Shown piece by piece: positions 43,383 through 53,303 of a stretch of 64,000 nt of DNA. This stretch comes from Rhodoplanes tepidamans (GTDB lineage: Bacteria > Pseudomonadota > Alphaproteobacteria > Rhizobiales > Xanthobacteraceae). Every line of letters begins with the position of its first letter. The stretch's first letter is position 1. The position numbers and the translations under genes are program-made. The notes beneath the pieces are model-generated. The model worked only from the letters and a program-made list of their open reading frames with translations, ran no database searches and was not told the DNA's origin. The stretch covers positions 1-64,000 of the forward strand of contig NZ_JAUSUJ010000015.1 of assembly GCF_030813915.1 (NCBI RefSeq), written 5' to 3'.

Positions 43383-45209
43383 TCACACGCCCTCGGCGAC
43401 CTTGCGGCGCTCTTCCTTCTTGCGCTCGTTGGGATCGAGCAGCTTCTTGCGCAGCCGGATCGACTTCGGCGTCACCTCGACCAGCTCGTCGTCCTGGATG
43501 TAGGCGAGCGCCTTCTCCAGCGTCATCTTGATCGGTGGGGTGAGGCGCACCGCCTCGTCCTTCGAGGTGGTGCGGATGTTGGTGAGCTTCTTGCCCTTGA
43601 GCACGTTCACCTCGAGATCGTTCTCGCGGGTGTGCTCGCCGACGATCATGCCCTGATAGACCTTCCAGCCCGGCTCGATCATCATCGGGCCGCGGTCCTC
43701 CAGGTTCCACAGCGCGTAGGCGACCGCCTCGCCGGCGTCGGTGGAGATCAGCACGCCGGTGCGGCGGCCCTGCACCTCGCCCTTGTAGGCGGCGTAGCCA
43801 TGGAACAGGCGGTTCATCACCGCGGTGCCGCGGGTGTCGGTCAGCAGCTCGCCCTGGTAGCCGATCAGGCCGCGGGTCGGCGCGTAGAAGACGAGCCGGG
43901 TGCGGCCGCCGCCGGAGGGGCGCATCTCGATCAGCTCGGACTTGCGCTCCGACATCTTCTGCACGACGACGCCCGAGAACTGCTCGTCGACGTCGATGAC
44001 GACCTCCTCGATCGGCTCGCGCATCTCGCCGGTCGCCTCGTCGCGCTGGATCAGCACGCGCGGCCGCGACACCGACAGCTCGTAGCCCTCGCGCCGCATG
44101 GTCTCGATCAGAATGCCGAGCTGGAGCTCGCCGCGGCCGGCGACCTCCATCGAGTCCTTCTCGTCCGACTCGCTGACCCTGAGCGCCACGTTCCCTTCCG
44201 CCTCGCGCAGCAGGCGGTCGCGGATCATGCGGCCCGTCACCTTGTCGCCCTCGGTGCCGGCGAGCGGTGAATCGTTCACCCGGAACGTCATCGACAGCGT
44301 CGGCGGGTCGATCGGCTGGGCCGGCAGCGGCTCGGAGACCTCGGGGGCGCAGATGGTGTGGGCGACGGTCGCCTCGGGGAGGCCGGCCACCGACACGATG
44401 TCGCCCGCGAAGGCCTCCTCGATCGGCTGCCGCTCCAGGCCGCGGAACGCCAGCACCTTGGAGATGCGCCCGGTCTCGACGATCCTGCCGTTGCGGTCCA
44501 GCACCTTGGCGGGCTGGTTCGGCTTCAGCGTGCCGGACGTGATGCGGCCGGTGACGATGCGGCCGAGATACGGGTTCGACTCCAGGATGGTGCCGAGCAT
44601 GCGGAACGGCCCGTGCTCGATGGTCGGCTCCGGCACGTGGGACAGCACGAGGTCGAGCAGCGGCGCCATCGACTCCTTCGGGCCCTCCAGGCTCGGGGCC
44701 ATCCAGCCCTCCTTGGCGGAGCCGTAGAGCACCGGGAAGTCGAGCTGCTCCTCGCTGGCGTCGAGCGCCGCGAACAGGTCGAACACCTCGCCGGCGACCA
44801 CGTCGGGGCGGCCGTCGGGACGGTCGACCTTGTTGATGGCGACGATCGGTCGGAGGCCGATCTTGAGCGCCTTGGAGACGACGAACTTGGTCTGCGGCAG
44901 CGGGCCCTCGGCGGCGTCGACCAGCACGATGGCGCCGTCCACCATGTTGAGGATGCGCTCCACCTCGCCGCCGAAATCGGCGTGGCCGGGGGTGTCGACG
45001 ATGTTGATGCGCACGTCCTTCCAGACGATCGAGGTCGCCTTGGCCAGGATCGTGATGCCGCGCTCGCGCTCCAGGTCGTTGGAATCCATGGCGCGCTCGG
45101 CGACCCGCTGGTTCTCGCGGAACGTGCCGGACTGCTGCAGCAGCCGGTCGACCAGGGTGGTCTTCCCGTGATCGACATGGGCGATGATGGCGACGTTGCG
45201 GAGCTTCAT
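43383..45209 (-). CDS. typA: Translational GTPase TypA/BipA
   Basis: 608 aa. EF-G-like GTPase: [17 protein letters not shown] (P-loop), [14 protein letters not shown] (switch I), [14 protein letters not shown] (switch II), [10 protein letters not shown]. Domains II, III and V and the TypA-specific C-terminal domain follow ([30 protein letters not shown]... [23 protein letters not shown]). It binds 70S ribosomes and supports growth under cold and stress conditions. Confidence 0.98.
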   Translation of the reverse strand: MKLRNVAIIAHVDHGKTTLVDRLLQQSGTFRENQRVAERAMDSNDLERERGITILAKATSIVWKDVRINIVDTPGHADFGGEVERILNMVDGAIVLVDAAEGPLPQTKFVVSKALKIGLRPIVAINKVDRPDGRPDVVAGEVFDLFAALDASEEQLDFPVLYGSAKEGWMAPSLEGPKESMAPLLDLVLSHVPEPTIEHGPFRMLGTILESNPYLGRIVTGRITSGTLKPNQPAKVLDRNGRIVETGRISKVLAFRGLERQPIEEAFAGDIVSVAGLPEATVAHTICAPEVSEPLPAQPIDPPTLSMTFRVNDSPLAGTEGDKVTGRMIRDRLLREAEGNVALRVSESDEKDSMEVAGRGELQLGILIETMRREGYELSVSRPRVLIQRDEATGEMREPIEEVVIDVDEQFSGVVVQKMSERKSELIEMRPSGGGRTRLVFYAPTRGLIGYQGELLTDTRGTAVMNRLFHGYAAYKGEVQGRRTGVLISTDAGEAVAYALWNLEDRGPMMIEPGWKVYQGMIVGEHTRENDLEVNVLKGKKLTNIRTTSKDEAVRLTPPIKMTLEKALAYIQDDELVEVTPKSIRLRKKLLDPNERKKEERRKVAEGV

Positions 45210-45342
45210 AGGGGTCCCTTGAAAAACGGAACGCGGGCCTCCGGGGCCCGCGACATTTGGGCGGGACTATAGACGAGGGCGAGCCGGAGGCAATGGCCCG
45301 GTACGGATCGGGAACGAATTTCGGGCCGGCCGATGCCGTCTA

Positions 45343-45597
45343 TCAGCCGGGCGTATCGCCGGGATGACGGGCCGGACCCGGCCCGGACGGGGCGGCGCGG
45401 TCCCGCATGCGCCGCCGGCCGGCCCGGATCATGAGCACGCCGCCGGCCGCGACCGCGGCACTGGTCGCCCACAGGAGGACGAGCCCGGGGTCGACCAGGG
45501 ACCGGGGGTCGGTCAGGCCGAACGCCACCACGAAGGCGCCGGCGCACAGGCCGGGCAGCAGCAGCACGAGGCCGACCAGGATCATCAGCACGGCCAT
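45343..45597 (-). CDS. Small two-helix membrane protein A, unknown
   Basis: 84 aa: MAVLMILVGLVLLLPGLCAGAFVVAFGL, a second helix GLVLLWATSAAVAAGGVLMIRAG, and a basic Pro-rich tail. Looks like a paralogue of the gene 9 bp upstream (protein B): both have a LPxGLC turn in helix 1 and an Arg-rich segment after helix 2. Not recognised. Confidence 0.6.
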   Translation of the reverse strand: MAVLMILVGLVLLLPGLCAGAFVVAFGLTDPRSLVDPGLVLLWATSAAVAAGGVLMIRAGRRRMRDRAAPSGPGPARHPGDTPG

Positions 45598-45606
45598 GGG
45601 TCTCTC

Positions 45607-45888
45607 CTAGGGGGCGCCGGAGGGTCCGCCGGGATCGCCGGAGCCCTGCCGGCCCGGCTCGCCGGCCGCGCGGCGCAGCCGCCGCGCCCCGAACAGCACC
45701 AGGACGCAGAAGATCCAGCCGATCAGGGCGCCGCCCAGGAACACCACCGACAGGCTCTGCCCGACCGGGTCCTTCTCGAACAGGAGCCCGACCCCGCCGA
45801 TCGTGAAGAAGGCCGAGCACAGGCCCGACGGCAGCGCCAGCAGGCCGATCAGCACGAAGAGGATGAAGTTCCGGCCGGTCTCGGTCAT
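45607..45888 (-). CDS. Small two-helix membrane protein B, unknown
   Basis: 93 aa: MTETGRNFILFVLIGLLALPSGLCSAFFTIGGVGLLF, a second helix SVVFLGGALIGWIFCVLVLFGARRLRRA, and a Gly/Pro-rich tail. Shares the LPxGLC turn and layout of protein A, so the pair probably arose by duplication and works as a heteromeric membrane unit. Function unknown. Confidence 0.6.
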   Translation of the reverse strand: MTETGRNFILFVLIGLLALPSGLCSAFFTIGGVGLLFEKDPVGQSLSVVFLGGALIGWIFCVLVLFGARRLRRAAGEPGRQGSGDPGGPSGAP

Positions 45889-45970
45889 GGCCGTCGATCC
45901 GTGTGCCGTGCAGACGACGGTGCATGCCGGGTCGCATCCTGTAAGCCGTCATGCCCGCGGGCGTCGCCGG

Positions 45971-46015
45971 CATCCACGCCCTTTCGCTGGCGCCCGGCGG
46001 AGCAAGGCGTGGATG
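45971..46015. repeat. Palindromic repeat, CATCCACGCC type
   Basis: CATCCACGCC (45971-45980) pairs with GGCGTGGATG (46006-46015), in a longer element starting with GTCATGCCCG and ending GGCCACGACG. A second intergenic repeat family, different from the ATTCCGGG type; fills the gap downstream of the radical-SAM gene. Confidence 0.6.
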
Positions 46016-46084
46016 GCCGGCACAAGCCCGGCCACGACGTGGCGTGCGTCAGGAGCCCGCGCGCCCCCCGGTCCTGGGTCGGCA

Positions 46085-47497
46085 TCATCTCATCGCTCCC
46101 CGCCGCGCCCGGATCGCCTCCGCGTGCCCGTTCCGGTAGAACAGGTTGTAGGTGTCGAACGGGATGATCCTCCCGTCCGGCGTAACGAAGTGGATGCAGG
46201 AGCGCTTGACGCCGCCGAGGCAGAAGCTGAAGCGGTCCATGAACGACACGATCGCCACCCGGAAGACGTTCTCGTAGCTCAGCCCCTCCGGCACGGTGGC
46301 GCGCGGCAGGCAGCACAGGAACTCGGCGAGCCGCTCCGGCGCGTTCATGGCGCCCGAGGAGAGCGAGAACAGCTCGACGAATGTCTGCTGGAGCGCCGGC
46401 TGCTTCTCGAAACTGATGGTGTTGGGCACCACGGCGACCAGATCCTCGCGCGACAGCATCGACGTGACCGGCAGCACGCGGTCGCCGCTGCGCAGGCCGT
46501 AGGCGATCGCGATCGTCTCCGGATTGCACGGCAGCGGGATCATGTCGGCCTCGCCGAACAGGCCCGAGTCGGCGATCACGCGGCGCCGGATCTCGGAGAG
46601 CACGATGCGGTTCCGTCTGGCGTCGAAGCCGTCGTTGCGGCCGGCGTCCTGCACGGGCTGGAACGTCACGCCACGCACGCACTGCCAGGTCAGCGCGTGC
46701 TTCACCAGCGCGCCGATCTCGTGGTCGTTGACGCCGCGCTTCACGGTGACGACCAGGGTCGTGGAGATCCCGTGACGCTCCAAGTTCTCCAGGGCCTGCT
46801 GCCGGATGCGGCGAAGATCGGCGCCGCGCAGATCCATCAGGGCGTCGCGCTCCAGCGAATCGAACTGCAGATAGATCTCGAGCCCGCGCCGGCGCTCCGC
46901 CAGGCGCGCGCAGAAGTCGGGGTCCTGCGCCAGCAGAAGCCCGTTGGTGTTGACCATGACGTGGCGGATCGGCCGCGCCCGCGCCGCGTCGAGGACGGCG
47001 AAGAAGTCCGGATGCAGGGTCGGCTCGCCGCCGGAGATCTGCAGCAGGTCCGGCTCGCCCTCGCTGGCGACCAGCGCGTCGAGCATCTGCTCGATCGTGG
47101 CGAGCGGCAGATGCACGGGCCGCTGCGGCGACGATCCGGCGAAGCACACCGGACAGGTGAGATTGCAGTGCTCGTTGATCTCGATCAGGGCCAGGCAGGA
47201 ATGCTGCTCGTGGTCCGGGCACAGGCCGCAGTCCCAGGGGCAGCCGTGCTCGGTGCGGCTCTGGAAGGCGAGCGGCGTGTCGCCCGGCTTGATGTAGTCC
47301 TTGCAGCGCTTCCAGTAGGCGGCATCGGTCGAGACCAGGGTCGACTGGACGCCGTGGGTCGGGCAGCGCTTCTCGTAGAAGACGTCGTCGTCGACGATCT
47401 GGATCTTGGCGGGCACGAGCTCCAGGCAGGTCTCGCACAGCGACGTGGTCTGGCCCCAGAAGACATGGGGTCTAGATTTCCGCAGCGGCGCGGTCAT
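46085..47497 (-). CDS. Cysteine-rich radical SAM protein, tetraether-synthase (Tes/MJ0619)-like
   Basis: 470 aa from the ATG at 47497 (GGAG 6 nt upstream; ATG 47503 also possible). Radical SAM CX3CX2C at C111/C115/C118 (HCNLTCPVCFA), with SGGEPTLHP for SAM. There are many further cysteines: C21-x2-C24 and C45-x2-H48 (rubredoxin-like ligand set), a second CX3CX2C at C86/C90/C93, C101, and late ones (FLCCLPR, FCLGGVKRSCIHFVTPDGR). This arrangement, as I remember it, is that of archaeal Tes (MJ0619 family), which joins lipid tails by C-C bonds. It overlaps the Lgt-like gene by 26 bp, so a lipid or lipoprotein substrate is likely. Confidence 0.75.
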   Translation of the reverse strand: MTAPLRKSRPHVFWGQTTSLCETCLELVPAKIQIVDDDVFYEKRCPTHGVQSTLVSTDAAYWKRCKDYIKPGDTPLAFQSRTEHGCPWDCGLCPDHEQHSCLALIEINEHCNLTCPVCFAGSSPQRPVHLPLATIEQMLDALVASEGEPDLLQISGGEPTLHPDFFAVLDAARARPIRHVMVNTNGLLLAQDPDFCARLAERRRGLEIYLQFDSLERDALMDLRGADLRRIRQQALENLERHGISTTLVVTVKRGVNDHEIGALVKHALTWQCVRGVTFQPVQDAGRNDGFDARRNRIVLSEIRRRVIADSGLFGEADMIPLPCNPETIAIAYGLRSGDRVLPVTSMLSREDLVAVVPNTISFEKQPALQQTFVELFSLSSGAMNAPERLAEFLCCLPRATVPEGLSYENVFRVAIVSFMDRFSFCLGGVKRSCIHFVTPDGRIIPFDTYNLFYRNGHAEAIRARRGAMR

Positions 47498-48197
47498 CCG
47501 CATCTCCGGCGTGTTGCGCGGTCACCAGCATGGCCACGGCCCAGGCCACCAGCACGGCGGAGAGCAGGTGGAAGACCGTGAACGGTCCGAGGATCGTGCC
47601 ATAGGGCTTGAAGAACTCCCAGACGAAGCGCTGCAGCCCGTAGAAGCCGACCGCCAGGTAGAATCCTCGGTCGATCCAGGCGGCGTCGCGGTTCGACACC
47701 TTGATCACGTAGACGAGCGCGAAGGCCGCCATGGCGGCGCTCTCGTAGAGCTGGACCGGATGGCGCGGGACGCCGTCGCCGAAGTCGTGCGCCCAGGGCA
47801 ACGCGGTCGGCGTGCCATGGGTGAAATCCTCGAGGCCGGCGAGATGGCAGCCGATGCGGCCGACCGCGACGCCGACGGCGAGCGGCAGGGCGAAGCGCGC
47901 GCCGGTGCGCAAGGAGACGCCGGTCGCCTGCTTGTAGAGCTCGACCCCGAGGATCGCGCCGGCGATGCCGCCCTCGATCGATCGGGCGACCGCCGGCACG
48001 CCGGAGACGATCATGTTGAGGGTGCCGAACAGCACTGCGCCGGTGCCGGCCCCGAGGACCAGCGCCGCCACATAGGCGAGCTCGGTGGTGACCGGCGGGA
48101 AGGCGATCTTCCGCACGCGGGTCAGCCACAGGGCGGCCAGCGCCGCGGCGCCCCAGGCGAGAAGGTCGAAGAGCGTGTGAAGGGCGAAGCCGGACAT
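47472..48197 (-). CDS. Lgt-like membrane protein lacking the catalytic HGG motif
   Basis: 241 aa from the ATG at 48197 ([15 protein letters not shown]); longer starts to 48299 are possible. About seven transmembrane helices. It keeps Lgt hallmarks: [18 protein letters not shown] in place of the GRxGNFxNxE signature, and [10 protein letters not shown] near the end. The HGG motif, with the catalytic histidine of E. coli Lgt, reads EGG ([13 protein letters not shown]). Probably binds phosphatidylglycerol-type lipids but does not perform the normal lipoprotein transfer. Its 3' end overlaps the radical-SAM gene, giving a tight two-gene unit. Confidence 0.8.
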   Translation of the reverse strand: MSGFALHTLFDLLAWGAAALAALWLTRVRKIAFPPVTTELAYVAALVLGAGTGAVLFGTLNMIVSGVPAVARSIEGGIAGAILGVELYKQATGVSLRTGARFALPLAVGVAVGRIGCHLAGLEDFTHGTPTALPWAHDFGDGVPRHPVQLYESAAMAAFALVYVIKVSNRDAAWIDRGFYLAVGFYGLQRFVWEFFKPYGTILGPFTVFHLLSAVLVAWAVAMLVTAQHAGDADDRAAAEI

Positions 48198-48309
48198 GAG
48201 CGATTGTCGTACCGGGCTGCGGCCCGTCATGCCAGCGTACACGAAACCGGCACCCTCGGGGCCGCGCATCGGCGCGGCCACCTCGGGGGGACGGCTCACG
48301 ACGACAGGC

Positions 48310-49893
48310 TCACGCCCCTTCGGCCGGCTTCGTCATGCGCAGGATGGTGGCGACGGCCGCCGGGTCGGGCACCGGACTCGGGCCGGGCCCGACGGCAGGC
48401 TGTCCGCCGGCGAGCTGCCGGCGCCGCTCGGCGACCGCCGCGCGGGCCTGATCGAAGGCGAGCGTAAAGGCGGCGAGCGAGGTGTGGTCGATGCCGTCGC
48501 GGCTGCCCGGCAGCAGCACGCGCGCGAGGATCTCGTCGATCTCCCTGTCGAGCGCGGCGAGCGTCGCGAGATCCTCGGCGGCGTGTGCGCGTCCGATCAG
48601 GGCGAGCAGGCGCTCCAGCAGCCGCTGGCGGCGCGAGCGGGTGTCGGCGCGGAAGTGGCTCGCCAGCCAGGCGAGTCCGGAGCCGACGCCCGACAGCATC
48701 ATGGCGCCGATGTAGATGACGTCGCTGTAGCGGTCGAAGAAGCTCTTCTGGTCGTCGTCGATATAGGCGGCGGCGCCGGGATGCGCCGGCACCGCGGCGT
48801 CGCGGTCGGTGTCTGGCTTCTCGATGCGGGCCGCCATCGGGAATTCCGACGACAGGACCTGGCGCACCGCGAAGATCTGTCGGGTCAGGTCGGCGACCGT
48901 GTCCTCGGGCACGCTGCGGCGGGCGACGAGATAGTGCTTGAAGCCGATGGTCTCGACGGTCTCGGGCGGCTGCGGCGTCTGGCCGCCGAACACGCCGGCC
49001 TTCAGCTCGGCCTCCTCGTAGACGGGGGCGCGGGCCGCGATCGCCTCGGAGGCGCCGATCTCCAGGAAGGTCGGGCCGTCGCGGCCGTTGCTCGCCGCAG
49101 CGACGACGCCGGCGACGTGCGGGCTCGCCACCGGCCCGAGCGCCAGCACGGCGTCGATCGGGGCATGGCGCAGCGCGGTCGTCACGTCGCGGGCGTCGAG
49201 CGGCACCACCGTCACCTTCTCGATCGGCACCTGATACTGGCGCAGGATCGCCTCCAGCACCTCGCGGTCGCCCATGCCGGGGCCGACCAGGCCGATGCGG
49301 CGGCCGGCCAGCGCCTCGATGCTGTCGATCTTCGGCGGCGCCGGGGGCGTCTGGGCGGCGGGCGGCTTGGCGCCCCGCTTGCGGCGGGTCGCGGTCTCGG
49401 CCGGCGGCGCGGCTGGTTTCGGCGGGCCGGCGGCGAGCGAGCCCTCGGCCGGCACCAGAAGCACGGCGACATTGTCGTGCATCACCACCACGGCCTGGCC
49501 GGAGGCCGGGAAGGCGACGTCGCGGCGGACCACGGCGAGGTCGACCTCGCGGTTCTGCAGGGCCCGGGCCGCCGCGGCCGGTCCCTCCTTGATCACCGGC
49601 ACCAGCCGGACCGTGGCGCTGCGGTCGCGGGCGAACTGCTGGGCGATCGCCTGGACGAGCCGGGCGTCCTCGCCGGCCGCCGGCCCGACCGCGATGCGCA
49701 GCCGGCTCGGCCGGTCGGAGAAGTAGAACGCGGCTGCGATCAGGCCGGTGGCGAGAAACAGCCCGATCAGCAAGACGAGCGGGGTCTGGCGCAGCAGCAC
49801 GCGCAGACGGCGCCGGGTGCGGCCCGAGCGAACGCCCGCCGCCCGGTCGCGGGCCACCCCGGCGGCGGCGATGCGGCGGAGCGGCGACGGCAT
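48310..49893 (-). CDS. TAXI-family (TRAP-associated) solute-binding-like membrane protein
   Basis: 527 aa from the ATG at 49893. One N-terminal transmembrane helix (about 33-55, [22 protein letters not shown]) precedes a periplasmic TAXI-type domain: [24 protein letters not shown]..., [67 protein letters not shown] Pro/Ala/Lys-rich insert interrupts it near residue 190. A second transmembrane helix ([21 protein letters not shown]) and a coiled C-terminal cytosolic segment follow. No DctM/DctQ permease is near, so it is more likely a sensor or orphan receptor. Confidence 0.8.
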   Translation of the reverse strand: MPSPLRRIAAAGVARDRAAGVRSGRTRRRLRVLLRQTPLVLLIGLFLATGLIAAAFYFSDRPSRLRIAVGPAAGEDARLVQAIAQQFARDRSATVRLVPVIKEGPAAAARALQNREVDLAVVRRDVAFPASGQAVVVMHDNVAVLLVPAEGSLAAGPPKPAAPPAETATRRKRGAKPPAAQTPPAPPKIDSIEALAGRRIGLVGPGMGDREVLEAILRQYQVPIEKVTVVPLDARDVTTALRHAPIDAVLALGPVASPHVAGVVAAASNGRDGPTFLEIGASEAIAARAPVYEEAELKAGVFGGQTPQPPETVETIGFKHYLVARRSVPEDTVADLTRQIFAVRQVLSSEFPMAARIEKPDTDRDAAVPAHPGAAAYIDDDQKSFFDRYSDVIYIGAMMLSGVGSGLAWLASHFRADTRSRRQRLLERLLALIGRAHAAEDLATLAALDREIDEILARVLLPGSRDGIDHTSLAAFTLAFDQARAAVAERRRQLAGGQPAVGPGPSPVPDPAAVATILRMTKPAEGA

Positions 49894-50040
49894 TCTTCGA
49901 GGTCTCCGGGGGCGGGCGGCGGCGGGGTGCGGTTTCGGGCATGTGGGCACGCCGATGCGGCGGCGCAAAGGCACGAGCCCGTGCGGCCGGGATTTCCGCT
50001 CCGGAGGGTAAAGAGGACGTCGGCGGGACCTGCGCGGGAT

Positions 50041-51159
50041 CTATACGCCGGCGGCGCGGCCCCAGGGGCCGAAGCGGGTGCCCTTGGGCAGGGCGTCGCG
50101 CACCATCAGCATCTCGCCGACGGTCTCCGAGGTGACGAGGCCCAGGAGCCGGCCGCCGGCGTCGACGATGCCGACCGCCGGCTTCTGCTTCTCCTGCAGG
50201 ATCGCGAACGCGGCCTCCAGGCGGCCGCGATGGCTCATCAGCGGGATGTCGGCGGTCATCACCTCGGCGACCGGCGCCTGCGGGCCGACGTCCTTGAGGG
50301 CCCGGATCATGTCGGCGCGGCTGAGCACGCCGACCAGGCGGCGCTGGCCGTCGACTACCGGGAACTCCTGCTGGCTGGTGCGCAGCAGCGTCTCGATCGC
50401 CGCCTCGATCGGCTCGTCGGGCGACAGCGTGGCGAACTCGGTGATCATGGCGGCCGAGATCGGAACGTCGCGCGACATCGCCCGGATGGCGACGAGCTGG
50501 GCCTCGGAGGAGGCGGCCAGATAGACGAAGATGGCGATGAAGATCAGCATCGGGTTGGTGAACAGCCCGATGAAGCCGAACGCGAAGGCGGTCGCCTGGC
50601 CGATCCAGGCGGCGATCTCGGTCGCCCGCACATGGCCGAGCCGGATCGCCAGCAGCGCCCGCAGCACCCGGCCGCCGTCCATCGGGAACGCCGGGATCAT
50701 GTTGAACAGCACGAGGAAGATGTTCACGGCGGCGAGCTTGTCGACCATCGAGGTCGCCGTGTTGTCCATGGCGGCGAGATTGCGCACCGACGGGTCGGCG
50801 CCGAACAGCACGATCAGCAGGAAGGCGATCACCACGTTGACGGCCGGCCCGGCGATCGCCACCAGGAACTCCTCGCCCGGCGCTTCGGGAATCCGCTCCA
50901 GGCGCGCGACGCCGCCGATCGGCAGCAGCGTCACGTCGGGCGTCGCCACCCCGAAGGCACGGGCCGCGAAGATGTGACCGAACTCGTGGGCCAGCACGCA
51001 GGCGAACAGGAGCAGCATGAAGACGAGGCCGCTCACCGCGGCGTCGGCGCCGCCCTGCGCCCAGCTCGCCGCGAAGATCCAGACCAGGAACAAGAGAAAG
51101 GTGACGTGGATGCGCACCGCGGTGCCGGCGATCGCCCCGATATTGATCGACCACGGCAT
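50041..51159 (-). CDS. Site-2-protease-family M50 zinc metalloprotease with CBS domains
   Basis: 372 aa. Six or so transmembrane helices carrying [15 protein letters not shown] (HExxH zinc site, about residues 58-62) and [18 protein letters not shown] (the NPDG-like third ligand). Two CBS domains follow (about 245-365: [21 protein letters not shown]... [22 protein letters not shown]). Intramembrane proteases of this SpoIVFB/Rip3-like class cut membrane-bound substrates; the CBS pair may sense adenine nucleotides. Divergent from the pterin dehydratase gene. Confidence 0.92.
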   Translation of the reverse strand: MPWSINIGAIAGTAVRIHVTFLLFLVWIFAASWAQGGADAAVSGLVFMLLLFACVLAHEFGHIFAARAFGVATPDVTLLPIGGVARLERIPEAPGEEFLVAIAGPAVNVVIAFLLIVLFGADPSVRNLAAMDNTATSMVDKLAAVNIFLVLFNMIPAFPMDGGRVLRALLAIRLGHVRATEIAAWIGQATAFAFGFIGLFTNPMLIFIAIFVYLAASSEAQLVAIRAMSRDVPISAAMITEFATLSPDEPIEAAIETLLRTSQQEFPVVDGQRRLVGVLSRADMIRALKDVGPQAPVAEVMTADIPLMSHRGRLEAAFAILQEKQKPAVGIVDAGGRLLGLVTSETVGEMLMVRDALPKGTRFGPWGRAAGV

Positions 51160-51261
51160 GTGCGCCTCCTCGTCCGGTCGCCGGACCTCTCGACGAGAGA
51201 TATGATCGCACCGGCCCGCCCACCAGACGCGGCGCGCCGGATGCGACGAGGAGGACCCCCG

Positions 51262-51570
51262 ATGACCGAACGACTGAGCCCCGCGCGCCGCCGCGAGGCG
51301 CTCGCCGGCCTGCCGGGCTGGCAGGATGCCGAGGATCGCGACGCCATCTCGAAGGTCTTCACCTTCGCCGATTTCAACGCCGCCTTCGGGTTCATGAGCC
51401 GGGTCGCGCTCGCCGCCGAAAAGCTCGACCACCATCCCGAATGGTTCAACGTCTATCGCACGGTGAGCGTGACGCTTTCGACCCACGACGCGGGCGGCGT
51501 CACCGAGCGCGACATCTCGCTCGCGACCGCCATGGAGGCGATCGCGGCCGGCACGGGACTGAAGCCGTGA
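51262..51570 (+). CDS. phhB: Pterin-4a-carbinolamine dehydratase
   Basis: 102 aa. Contains the full signature [34 protein letters not shown], including the catalytic HHP and the ST-H-x-x-G-x-T strand. Dehydrates the 4a-hydroxy-tetrahydropterin formed by aromatic amino acid hydroxylases. No phenylalanine hydroxylase is in the window. Ribosome-binding site GAGGAGG; the gene lies 102 bp from the divergent M50 protease. Confidence 0.94.
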   Translation: MTERLSPARRREALAGLPGWQDAEDRDAISKVFTFADFNAAFGFMSRVALAAEKLDHHPEWFNVYRTVSVTLSTHDAGGVTERDISLATAMEAIAAGTGLKP

Positions 51571-51688
51571 CCGGCCGTCGCCGCCCCGCGGGGAACCGGC
51601 CCGGCCGCCGATCCGGCGGCTTGAACCGACCGTCGTGGTCCCCATCTGCAAGACACGTCCGCCGGGTGGCGGACCACGGGGAAAGGCC

Positions 51689-52066
51689 ATGATCTTCACG
51701 GGTGCACGGTTCGGTGCGGACGCCACGGCCGAGACGACGCGCGAGCCGCGCGACGAGGAGACGGTGCGGCGCGGCTTCTGGCCGAAGCTGAAGCGCGTCG
51801 TCGCCCGCGTCCCGTTCGCCGAGGAGCTGCTGGCCGCCTACTACTGCGCCCTCGACCGCGGGACGCCGCACCATGTCCGGGTCGCCCTGTTCGGGGCGCT
51901 GGCCTATTTCGTGATGCCGTCCGACATGGTGCCGGACCTGGTGCCGGCCCTCGGCTTCACCGACGACGCGGCCGTCATCGCCACCGTGGTCCGGTTGTTC
52001 TTCACCCATCTCACCCCCGAGCACCGGAGCGCCGCCCGCCACGCCCTCGACGAAATGGCGCGCTAG
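51689..52066 (+). CDS. YkvA-family (DUF1232) membrane protein
   Basis: 125 aa from the ATG at 51689 (GGGGAAAGG upstream). The core LFGALAYFVMPSDMVPDLVPALGFTDDAAVIATVVRLF is the DUF1232 signature (YxxxPxDxxPDxxPxxGxxDD). Function is not established. Preceded by a soluble basic N-terminal region. Stands alone on the strand after phhB. Confidence 0.9.
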   Translation: MIFTGARFGADATAETTREPRDEETVRRGFWPKLKRVVARVPFAEELLAAYYCALDRGTPHHVRVALFGALAYFVMPSDMVPDLVPALGFTDDAAVIATVVRLFFTHLTPEHRSAARHALDEMAR

Positions 52067-52253
52067 AGAGCCGCGAATCGGGGCACAGTGGCGCGGGGGC
52101 GCCGGGGCGTTCTCGACGATGCAGGTCTCCGCGGCTGCGCGCCCGATCGCGCGGCCCCGTCCGGAACAGCATGACGCTCGGGATAGTGACGGGTTGAGAA
52201 TGGGTTACGACATCCGCAACGGGTCGGCCGCGGGGCCGACCACACGCCGCGCC

Positions 52254-52925
52254 ATGGTGCATGTCCATGTGGCGCATCTCCGCTCGATGCCGCTGGTCGC
52301 CGCGCTGCTGGCCGCCGGGGCGGCGCTCGGCCTCGGTGGACCGTCGCCGGCGCTCGCCCAGCCGGCGCCCGCGGCGACGCCGCCGGCCCAGCGTCCGGCG
52401 CAGCCGCCGAAGCCGAAGCCGCCGGCCCGGCCCGCCGCCACGGCTCCGGCGCAGCCGCCGGCCGCCGCCACCGGCGGGGCGCAGCCGCAGCTGCTCGGCC
52501 AGTACGGTGGCTGGGGCGCCTACACGGCGAGCCCGGGCGGCCGCAAGGTGTGCTTCGCGCTGGCCAAGCCGAGCCGCGCCGACACCACGCCCCCGAACCG
52601 GCCGCGCGACCCCGCCTTCCTGTTCGTGTCGTCGCGCCCCGGCGAGCGGGTGAAGGACGAGATCTCGGTGATCTTCGGCTACGGCTTCAAGCCGAACGCC
52701 GACGCCACCCTGGAGGTCGGCGGCGCCAGCTTCGCGATGTACACCCAGGCCGACGGCGGCTGGATCAAGAACGCCGCCGAGGAGCCGCGGCTCGTCGAGT
52801 CGCTGCGCCGCGCCAACGACGCCACCATCAAGGGCGTCTCGGCCCGCGGCACCGCCTCGACCGACGTCTATGTCCTGAAAGGCCTCGCCCAGGCGCTCGA
52901 CCGCGTCGCCCAGGAGTGCCGGTGA
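52254..52925 (+). CDS. IalB-family (invasion-associated locus B) exported protein
   Basis: 223 aa from the ATG at 52254 (upstream in-frame ATG at 52200 and others possible). Signal peptide MPLVAALLAAGAALGLGGPSPALAQ within the first ~40 residues, then a Pro/Ala/Lys linker, then the IalB domain: YGGWGAYTASPGGRKVCFALAKPSRADTTPPNRPRDPAFLFVSSRPGERVKDEISVIFGYGF, with VLKGLAQALDRVAQECR at the end. IalB-like proteins are periplasmic and widespread in Rhizobiales; their biochemical role is unclear. Confidence 0.88.
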   Translation: MVHVHVAHLRSMPLVAALLAAGAALGLGGPSPALAQPAPAATPPAQRPAQPPKPKPPARPAATAPAQPPAAATGGAQPQLLGQYGGWGAYTASPGGRKVCFALAKPSRADTTPPNRPRDPAFLFVSSRPGERVKDEISVIFGYGFKPNADATLEVGGASFAMYTQADGGWIKNAAEEPRLVESLRRANDATIKGVSARGTASTDVYVLKGLAQALDRVAQECR

Positions 52926-52946
52926 AGTACCGCGTTCCGCCGCCGG

Positions 52947-53303
52947 TCAGCCGGTCTGCGACCCCGCCGTCGTGAAGCGGATGCGGCCACGCTCGCCCGG
53001 CACCCGCCCGTCCCGCGGGTGCGACACGATTTCCACGTCGCGGTCGAACGCGGTCAGGAAGGTCATCAGGCGGTCGACCGAGTACTCTCGGAACGTGCCC
53101 TTGAATAGCCGCGACACCTCGGGTTGCGTGATTCCCATCAGAGCGCCGGCCGCCGCCTGGGTCAGCTTGCGCTCGCGCGTCATGCGATAGATCTCGGCGA
53201 CGATCTGGGCCTTGAGGAAATGGCGCTCCGCGTCGGGCCGGCCGAGGTCGGCGAAGACGTTGTCGCCGCTCTCGTGGACTTCGATCGTCGATTTGCGCGT
53301 CAT
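52947..53303 (-). CDS. HigA-like XRE-family antitoxin
   Basis: 118 aa from the ATG at 53303. Helix-turn-helix KLTQAAAGALMGITQPEVSRLFKG (about residues 48-71), then SVDRLMTFLTAFDRDVEIV, typical of antitoxins that follow Gp49/RelE-like toxins. Its ATG overlaps the ancestral toxin stop (ATGA at 53300-53303). The gene looks intact, whereas the toxin upstream is broken. It should still bind the promoter/operator at 53639-53667. Confidence 0.9.
   Translation of the reverse strand: MTRKSTIEVHESGDNVFADLGRPDAERHFLKAQIVAEIYRMTRERKLTQAAAGALMGITQPEVSRLFKGTFREYSVDRLMTFLTAFDRDVEIVSHPRDGRVPGERGRIRFTTAGSQTG

Noticed and set aside
48196-51570. 1124-codon open frame on the plus strand across the Lgt-like, TAXI and M50 genes
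   Set aside because: Antisense shadow: the minus-strand frames carry clear family motifs, and the plus frame is low-complexity Arg/Ala/Gly/Asp text. Only its final part, pterin dehydratase from 51262, is real.
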